Shown here: positions 1 through 4,930 of the stretch, piece by piece
Position numbering within the stretch: position 1 is the first letter of the stretch
Layout: each line of letters opens with the position of its first letter
Source: Bacteroidia bacterium
GTDB lineage: Bacteria > Bacteroidota > Bacteroidia > Bacteroidales > GCA-2748055
DNA length: 6,767 nt
Direction of reading: 5' to 3'
NCBI GenBank assembly: GCA_004525825.1
Contig: SPBY01000156.1
Span: 1 to 6,767, forward strand
Translations under genes and position numbers: made by a program
The notes under the pieces: generated by a model
What the model saw: the letters and a program-made list of their open reading frames with translations, nothing else
Database searches by the model: none
What the model was told of the DNA's origin: nothing

Positions 1-137
1 CCGCCCACCCCGATAATGGCTTTGGTAATCTGGTCGCTGGGTGCGATAAAACCGGGTCCCCCGAGTACATGCCGCGGAACAATGGTAAAAGCTGCTGTTC
101 CCAGCACGCTTTTTTTCAGGAAATCTCTTCTTTCCAT
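1..137 (-). CDS. Gfo/Idh/MocA-like oxidoreductase, N-terminal fragment with RR-type leader
   Basis: Partial gene read on the minus strand. It starts at the ATG complementary to 135-137 and leaves the window after 45 codons. The protein begins MERRDFLKKSVLGTAAFTIV, which resembles a twin-arginine leader (RRDFLKK) followed by a short hydrophobic stretch. It then runs through PRHVLGGPGFIAPSD into KAIIGVGG, the first strand and glycine-rich turn expected of a Rossmann NAD(P)-binding domain. This order, Tat-like leader, PRHVLGG, PSD, glycine turn, is typical of secreted Gfo/Idh/MocA dehydrogenases of Bacteroidota, which oxidise or isomerise sugars or cyclitols outside the cytoplasm. The catalytic Lys and the C-terminal domain lie outside the window, so the substrate cannot be inferred. 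It lies on the same strand as the GH130 gene, 173 bases downstream of that gene's stop, and may have its own promoter. Confidence 0.75.
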   Translation of the reverse strand, partial: MERRDFLKKSVLGTAAFTIVPRHVLGGPGFIAPSDQITKAIIGVG

Positions 138-254
138 AATCTGTTTTTGGGTAATGATGAGTAAGAACACACAGGTAAAGTGAATTCTGTACGATAATTC
201 CCTGCCAGGACATTCACTGATGCCATGGTAGGATCAAGCATGCTATTTACAGAT

Positions 255-286
255 GAAATGTAGGAATTCGTATGCATAGCTGCAAA
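255..286 (-). promoter_or_regulatory. Candidate Bacteroidota-type promoter for the oxidoreductase gene
   Basis: On the minus strand, TTTG (complement of 283-286) is followed after exactly 20 bases by TACATTTC (complement of 255-262). The known Bacteroidota primary-sigma consensus is TTTG at -33 and TAnnTTTG at -7 with roughly 19-21 bases between, so only the final G of the -7 box is missing. Transcription would start near 248 and give a leader of about 110 bases before the ATG at 137. It lies in the 173-base gap between the GH130 stop and the oxidoreductase start. I see no convincing terminator hairpin in that gap, so read-through from GH130 is also possible. This is a pattern match only. Confidence 0.4.
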
Positions 287-310
287 CTGATTGAGTGGAT
301 ATTTTTCTGA

Positions 311-1279
311 TCAGAGGGAGTTGGACCTGGTATAATCCAGGATCTCCTGAAGATATCCGAATGCAAGTCCCACAACGGTATCCGCAGCCCCGTAGTAAAT
401 GGCAAGCTTATCATCATGGGTCAAAGCGGCTGTTGGGAACAGGACATTGGGGACATCCCCGGCAAGTTCGTACGAAGTGGCAGGAGCAAGCAAATAGGGT
501 TGGGTACGGTACAGAACCCTGGATGGATCATTCAGATCCAGAATCGCTGCCCCCATGGAATAGCGAAAACCATTGCAAGTATTAATGACCCCGTGATAGA
601 AGATTAGCCATCCCTCATCTGTGCGTATGGGGACCGAACCTGCCCCTATCTTGGTACATTGCCAGGCGCTTTGTTCAAAGGGGGTCACCTTCATGACACA
701 GCGGTGTTCCCCCCAGTATTTCATGTCGGGACTGAAACTGATGTAAATGTCCCCAAATGGGGTATGTCCGTTATCGCTGGGACGGCTCAGCATGGCATAT
801 TTACCGCCAATACGCTCGGGAAAAAGGACTCCGTTCCGGTTGAAGGGAAGAAAGGCATTTTCACACTGAAAGAATTCCTTGAAATTAAAAGTATAGGCAA
901 TCCCAATGGTCGGACCGTGATAGCCATTGCACCAGGTTACCCAGTACCTGTCCTCCAACCAGGTAACCCTTGGATCATATTTATAATCAGATTCGATCAT
1001 CCCTGTATTTCCGGGTTGCATCTCAATGGGCTGATGATCAATCTCCCAGTGGAGGCCATCCTGGCTGAACCCGGCATGGATGTTCATTTGCACCGCTTTA
1101 TTGTCACAGCGGAATACACCCGCATAACCCTTTCCGAAGGGAACTACGGCGCTATTGAAGATGCTGTTGGAAGAAGGGATCTCATAGCGTTGAATGATCG
1201 GGTTCTTGGAATAGCGCCAGATCACATCCGCGGATCCTTGCGGTCGTTCTTCCCAGGGAATTTTTGCTCTGGCGCTCAT
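311..1279 (-). CDS. GH130 beta-mannoside phosphorylase
   Basis: A complete gene of 322 residues. The enzyme would use phosphate to cleave a beta-mannoside, releasing alpha-mannose 1-phosphate. No signal peptide or membrane segment is visible, so it should act in the cytoplasm on imported saccharide. From the ATG at 1279 the protein opens MSARAKIPWEERPQGS, the usual N-terminus of the family; an in-frame TTG at 1297 would only add six unconserved residues. Conserved GH130 blocks are NSIFNSAVVPFG near residue 38, YDPRV with the likely proton-donor Asp at 102, WCNGYHGPTIG (116-126), LSRPSDNGHTPFGD (164-177), SAWQCTKIGAG (204-214) and YYGAADT (295-301). From memory these blocks and the length resemble the gut-metagenome mannoside phosphorylase that acts on Man-beta-1,4-GlcNAc of the N-glycan core, and fit subfamily GH130_2. 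Exact substrate is inferred; beta-1,4-mannooligosaccharides remain possible. It is divergent from the transporter gene, which could supply its substrate. Confidence 0.93.
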   Translation of the reverse strand: MSARAKIPWEERPQGSADVIWRYSKNPIIQRYEIPSSNSIFNSAVVPFGKGYAGVFRCDNKAVQMNIHAGFSQDGLHWEIDHQPIEMQPGNTGMIESDYKYDPRVTWLEDRYWVTWCNGYHGPTIGIAYTFNFKEFFQCENAFLPFNRNGVLFPERIGGKYAMLSRPSDNGHTPFGDIYISFSPDMKYWGEHRCVMKVTPFEQSAWQCTKIGAGSVPIRTDEGWLIFYHGVINTCNGFRYSMGAAILDLNDPSRVLYRTQPYLLAPATSYELAGDVPNVLFPTAALTHDDKLAIYYGAADTVVGLAFGYLQEILDYTRSNSL

Positions 1280-1344
1280 AGTGCATGAAAATAGCAAAAA
1301 AAGGCGGCTTTATCTTCTTTTCATCAGAATCTGTGGTATGAAAC

Positions 1345-1369
1345 CAAAACCAGTTGTGTTTTGTCAAAA
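1345..1369. promoter_or_regulatory. Inverted repeats in the divergent intergenic region, candidate operator
   Basis: The 123-base space between the GH130 and transporter starts holds a perfect inverted repeat CAAAAC-N7-GTTTTG (1345-1363). Its right arm is reused in a second palindrome TTTTG-T-CAAAA (1359-1369). A third, looser pair TTTCAT-N13-ATGAAA lies at 1319-1343. Nested repeats between divergent genes of one pathway are where a shared regulator often binds. No regulator gene is in the window, and short A/T-rich arms like these can arise by chance, so the functional reading is inference. Confidence 0.25.
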
Positions 1370-1383
1370 GAAGTCTATTTTTA
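1353..1383 (+). promoter_or_regulatory. Weak candidate promoter for the transporter operon
   Basis: GTTG (1353-1356) and TATTTTTA (1376-1383) are 19 bases apart and resemble the Bacteroidota -33 TTTG and -7 TAnnTTTG boxes with one mismatch in each. Transcription would begin about 14 bases before the ATG at 1403. The upstream box lies inside the inverted repeat at 1345-1363, an arrangement that would suit repression, but both matches are imperfect and the region is A/T-rich. Confidence 0.2.
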
Positions 1384-1402
1384 CATCTGCTCACCGATTC
1401 AG

Positions 1403-2734
1403 ATGAAAAGAAAACTCCTTCTTTATACCCTTGTGGCTGCCATAGGCGGACTGCTTTATGGATTTGACACAGCGGTCATCAACGGTGCACTTCCCTTCTT
1501 TACCGGCCACTTCGGCCTGAACGACGTGATGACAGGCTGGGCTGTAAGTTCTGCCCTGCTTGGATGTATTGTGGGGGCCATCGGAGCTGGCAGGCCTGGG
1601 GACCGCTTTGGCAGGCGGGATATGCTCAAGGTATCTGCCATCCTCTTTCTTTTGTCTGCTATAGGCACCGGCCTGGCCACCAATATTCAGCTTTTCATTC
1701 TGGCCCGCTTTATTGGTGGACTGGCAGTAGGTGTGGCCTCGGTACTTTCCCCTACCTATATATCGGAGATTGCACCGGCCTCACACAGGGGCAGGTTGAT
1801 TGTTTCTTTTCAACTGGCCATTGTGGTTGGGATCCTGGTGGCATTCTTTGTGGACTACCTCCTGATCCATACGGGTCCCAATAACTGGAGATTCATGTTT
1901 CTCTCAGAAAGCCTGCCGGCTCTTCTTTTCCTGGTATTGCTTTTCAGGGTATCCAGGAGCCCCAGGTGGCTCGTAAAGATAGGAAAGCATGAGGAAGCGG
2001 AGAAGGTCATCGAGGAGCTAATGCCGGAAGAGGATACAGGGGAAATCCTGGCGGAGATCCGGAAATCACTGGAGACAGAAAAGCAGGAGAATCAGGAGCG
2101 GCTCTTCAGAAAGCCCAACCTGAAATTCACCCTCATCGGGATTACCATTGGGATGTTTGCCCAGTTTACCGGCATTGCCATTGTGATGTACTATGCCACG
2201 GATATCTTCCGGGCTTCAGGTTTTTCCACCGATTCGGCCATTGGGCAGACCGTTATCCTGGGACTGGTCAACCTGGTTTTCACCATACTGGCCATGCGCT
2301 ATATCGACCGCATTGGTCGCAGGAAAATGCTGTTGACTGGCATGTTGAGCATGGCTCTTTTCCTGGGATTGTTCGCACTTGAGTTTCTCTTTGATCCCTT
2401 CGGGGGGGGCGTGATGCTCTTCTTTCTCATTGGCTTTGTGGCTTCATTTGCCGCATCCATGGGAGCCGTGGTATTCGTTCTGTTGGCTGAGGTTTTCCCC
2501 AACAGAATACGCTCCCGTGGAGTGGCCATGGGTTCGTTCGCCGTCTGGATCGTCAATGGCAGTATTACCTTTCTCTTTCCTGTGGTGGTTGGTGCTTTTG
2601 GGGATGGCATAGGAATTGGTTTCAGCTTTGCATTCTTTTCAGTGATGACCTTTGCAGGTTTCTTCATATTCCGTAAATTTCTGTTTGAAACCAGCAATAT
2701 GACCCTGGAAGAGATCGAAAGAAAAAATAGGTAG
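1403..2734 (+). CDS. MFS sugar porter (sugar/H+ symporter-like)
   Basis: A 443-residue inner-membrane transporter with about twelve hydrophobic segments and a charged central loop (about 191-240), the normal size for the sugar porter family. Signatures in order are GGLLYGFDTAVINGAL (15-30), the loop 2-3 motif GDRFGRR (66-72), ARFIGGLAVG (101-110), YISEIAPASHRG (119-130), Q137 in TM5, SRSPRWL (184-190), the equivalent loop 8-9 motif DRIGRRK (302-308), AEVFPNRIRSRG (362-373) and W382. The ATG at 1403 is chosen because MKRKLLLYTL leads straight into TM1; an in-frame TTG at 1361 adds 14 unlikely residues. Two deviations stand out. The TM7 motif QQxxGIN is AQFTGIA (253-259), losing one Gln and the Asn that contact sugar in XylE-like porters. 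The C-terminal PETKG box is degenerate (FETSNMTLEEIE). Substrate is unknown; the flanking GH130 and GH92 genes suggest a mannoside or mannose. It heads the plus-strand gene set. Confidence 0.92.
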   Translation: MKRKLLLYTLVAAIGGLLYGFDTAVINGALPFFTGHFGLNDVMTGWAVSSALLGCIVGAIGAGRPGDRFGRRDMLKVSAILFLLSAIGTGLATNIQLFILARFIGGLAVGVASVLSPTYISEIAPASHRGRLIVSFQLAIVVGILVAFFVDYLLIHTGPNNWRFMFLSESLPALLFLVLLFRVSRSPRWLVKIGKHEEAEKVIEELMPEEDTGEILAEIRKSLETEKQENQERLFRKPNLKFTLIGITIGMFAQFTGIAIVMYYATDIFRASGFSTDSAIGQTVILGLVNLVFTILAMRYIDRIGRRKMLLTGMLSMALFLGLFALEFLFDPFGGGVMLFFLIGFVASFAASMGAVVFVLLAEVFPNRIRSRGVAMGSFAVWIVNGSITFLFPVVVGAFGDGIGIGFSFAFFSVMTFAGFFIFRKFLFETSNMTLEEIERKNR

Positions 2735-2786
2735 CCAGGGGGGCATGAGGCCGGGAGAGCAGACCGTACCAACAAGAATTCAAAAT

Positions 2787-3836
2787 ATGACTGGAAAAGA
2801 ACGTGTTCAGGCCGCACTGGAGGGCCTTTGGACCGACAGGCGTCCTGTGATGCTCCACAATTTTATGATGGCAGCCCGGGAAGAAGGGATCAGCATGAAA
2901 GAATTTGGGGAAAATCCGCAATCAGCAGCAAGGGCCTTTATCCATTTCACTGAAAAATATGATACAGATGGCTTGCTGATCGATGTGAGTACGGCTATCC
3001 TGGCCGGTTCACTGGGGGTGCCGGTGGACTACCCGGATGATGAACCTGCCCGCACCCATGGCAGCCTGATCTCTTCCCTGGAGGAGATCCAGGATCTGAG
3101 TCCGGTGGATGTGGCCTTGGATGAGGGGATCCAGCGCTGGCTGGAGATTACCCGGATCGTAAAGGATTATTTCGGGGAGGATAAATATATCCGGGGGAAC
3201 TGCGATCAGGCACCCTTCTCCCTGGCCAGCATGATACGTGGATCGCAGGAGCTTATGACTGATCTGTTAATGGAGCCGGAAAAGGTACATCAGCTCCTGG
3301 AATATGCCACCGAGGCAGGAATTCAGTTTATCCGGCTGATGGCGGGCACCGGTGCCCATATGGTTTCCAATGGCGACAGCGTAGCCGGTCCTGAGATGAT
3401 CCCCCCGGAGTTCTACCGGGAGTTTGCTTTTCCTTATGAGAAGATATTGGTGGATGAAGCCCACCGCCTGGGTTTGACTTATACACTGCATATTTGCGGG
3501 AATACGGAATTGATTCTGGAAGACATGGTAAAAACCGGGGCCGACGCCCTGGAGCTGGATTACCTGACTGATATCCAAAAGATATACAAGCATTGTCACT
3601 CTTCCACCCTTATGATCGGGAACCTGGATCCCTCGGCGGTGATCAAGTTCGGAACTCCCGAACTGGTGAAGCAGCTTACCCTGGAGCTGCTGGAGATTTA
3701 CCGGGACTCTCCCAGGCTGATGATCAATGCCGGCTGTGCCATTCCGCCCGATACTCCTTCAGAGAATATCAGAACTATGATTGAGACGACCCACCGCTAT
3801 GCCGTCGCCCCGAATCCCAATGCCGCTAACTCTTAA
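2787..3836 (+). CDS. URO-D superfamily protein, MtaA/MtbA-like zinc type
   Basis: A soluble 349-residue protein of the uroporphyrinogen decarboxylase superfamily (TIM-barrel fold). The start at 2787 gives MTGKERVQAALEG, the standard opening of this family, preceded by an A-rich stretch. An in-frame ATG at 2745, 10 bases after the transporter stop, would add 14 unconserved residues and cannot be excluded. The body follows the COG0407 methyltransferase-like pattern: GNCDQAPFSLASMIRG, SNGDSVAGPEMI (Asp at 197), FYREFAFPYEK, then THICGN and NAGCAIPPDTP. His235, Cys237 and Cys317 reproduce the His-x-Cys...Cys zinc site that activates the thiol in MtaA/MtbA methylcobamide:thiol methyltransferases. 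The RQAGR-type N-terminal substrate motif of true HemE is absent, so haem synthesis is unlikely. No corrinoid protein or partner methyltransferase is in the window, so the methyl donor and acceptor are unknown. It is followed after five bases by another URO-D-like gene, almost certainly co-transcribed. Confidence 0.85.
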   Translation: MTGKERVQAALEGLWTDRRPVMLHNFMMAAREEGISMKEFGENPQSAARAFIHFTEKYDTDGLLIDVSTAILAGSLGVPVDYPDDEPARTHGSLISSLEEIQDLSPVDVALDEGIQRWLEITRIVKDYFGEDKYIRGNCDQAPFSLASMIRGSQELMTDLLMEPEKVHQLLEYATEAGIQFIRLMAGTGAHMVSNGDSVAGPEMIPPEFYREFAFPYEKILVDEAHRLGLTYTLHICGNTELILEDMVKTGADALELDYLTDIQKIYKHCHSSTLMIGNLDPSAVIKFGTPELVKQLTLELLEIYRDSPRLMINAGCAIPPDTPSENIRTMIETTHRYAVAPNPNAANS

Positions 3837-3841
3837 TTCCC

Positions 3842-4930
3842 ATGGAAAGTATCGCATACAAACATGGTGCCAGCGATGTGATAGACAGGCTCAGGATACT
3901 TTATGAACGAAAGGCAGGGGACAGGATCTATGCTGATTTTCAGATCCCAACTAAGACCATGGAACAATTTCGTGCAGATCATGCCGAAGGGTATACCAGC
4001 TACCCGGATCCCCACGAACGTGCCCGTTTTTGGGACAGTCTGCTGAAGGAGAAGATGTTGTGTGAGGACGATCAGATTCCTTCGGCCTACCTCAGTGAGT
4101 TTGACCAGGGACTTTACGGTGCCCTGATCGGAGGAGAGATTCAGTTCCTGAAGGATCCCGGAACAGGGTGGATCTCCTCCATGGTCAAACCCATGTTTGA
4201 AGATTTGACCCAATTCCAGCTCCGGCCTTTTGAGGAAAGCCATCCCTGGTACCGCAATTACCTGCAGCAGTTGGAAATTTTTTCCAGGGTTTCGGAGCAG
4301 TCCTTTGGCATCAGCCATTTCATCCTGATCGATTCCCTGAACTTTGTGTTTGAACTGGTGGGTGCCACCAAAACCTACCTCAGTCTCTTCGAAGTTCCGG
4401 ACACGGTCAGGCAGATCATTGATTTTGCTTTTGATCTCAATGTCAGGGTTCAGGAGGCTTTTTTTGAAAATACCCCGTCATTTCTCGGGGGAACCTTCAG
4501 CAACATGGTACAGTGGGTTCCCGGGAGGGTGATTTCGGAGAGTGTAGATCCCTTTCACATGACCTCGGTGGAGGATTATGAGGAATGGGGAGAAGAGAAT
4601 GTACAGAGGATGTTCAATCATTTCGACGGAGGAGTTATGCATATTCATAGCAATGGCAGGCATCTTTTAAATGCTGTTTCCCGGCTGGAAGGATTAAAGG
4701 CCATCCTTTTGCTGGATGAAAAAGACAATCCTCCCGCCTTTGATGTCTTGTCCGAGATGAAGAAACTGGTAGGGGATGTGCCCCTGGTGGTGTCGGTGAA
4801 CGATGATGCCTTCGAGCGTCATTTAAACAAGAACAGCCTTCCCGGCGGGGTCTTCTATGTGGTGAAATCCACCAAAAGCGTGGATGAGGTGAACCGGATC
4901 ATGGAACGGGTCAGGAAATACAAAACATGA
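3842..4930 (+). CDS. Divergent URO-D-like protein lacking the zinc cysteines
   Basis: A 362-residue soluble protein, starting at an ATG five bases after the previous gene and ending in an ATGA overlap with the next, so it is probably translationally coupled. It looks like a remote member of the URO-D superfamily: similar length, a mid-protein segment IDSLNFVFELVGATKTYLS, the helix that follows with EVPDTVRQIIDFAFDLN, and late in the chain GGVMHIHSNGRHLL (264-277), which lines up with the HxCG(N) strand of the upstream protein. There the metal-ligand Cys is replaced by His (His267-Ile-His269), and no Cys occurs in the C-terminal part; the only cysteine is Cys74. The classical zinc-thiolate site is therefore absent. 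It could bind another metal, act on a different substrate, or be a non-catalytic partner of the upstream protein. The family call comes from weak pattern similarity and context; a specific function is not assignable. Confidence 0.68.
   Translation: MESIAYKHGASDVIDRLRILYERKAGDRIYADFQIPTKTMEQFRADHAEGYTSYPDPHERARFWDSLLKEKMLCEDDQIPSAYLSEFDQGLYGALIGGEIQFLKDPGTGWISSMVKPMFEDLTQFQLRPFEESHPWYRNYLQQLEIFSRVSEQSFGISHFILIDSLNFVFELVGATKTYLSLFEVPDTVRQIIDFAFDLNVRVQEAFFENTPSFLGGTFSNMVQWVPGRVISESVDPFHMTSVEDYEEWGEENVQRMFNHFDGGVMHIHSNGRHLLNAVSRLEGLKAILLLDEKDNPPAFDVLSEMKKLVGDVPLVVSVNDDAFERHLNKNSLPGGVFYVVKSTKSVDEVNRIMERVRKYKT

Noticed and set aside
659..1288. A 209-codon plus-strand open frame
   Set aside because: It is antisense to the well-conserved GH130 gene and has no family signature.
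2401..2410. Run of eight G in the transporter gene as a phase-variation or slippage site
   Set aside because: The frame is intact and encodes a short glycine stretch (FGGGV) in a loop; a single short run without evidence of length variation is not enough.
2735..2786. Terminator or separate promoter between the transporter and the first URO-D gene
   Set aside because: No stem-loop with a T-run and no promoter-like pair of boxes is visible in these 52 bases; co-transcription is simpler.
2787..3836. Annotation as haem-pathway uroporphyrinogen decarboxylase (hemE)
   Set aside because: The N-terminal RQAGR-type motif of HemE is missing, a His-x-Cys...Cys metal site typical of methyltransferase-like members is present, and the context is sugar metabolism.
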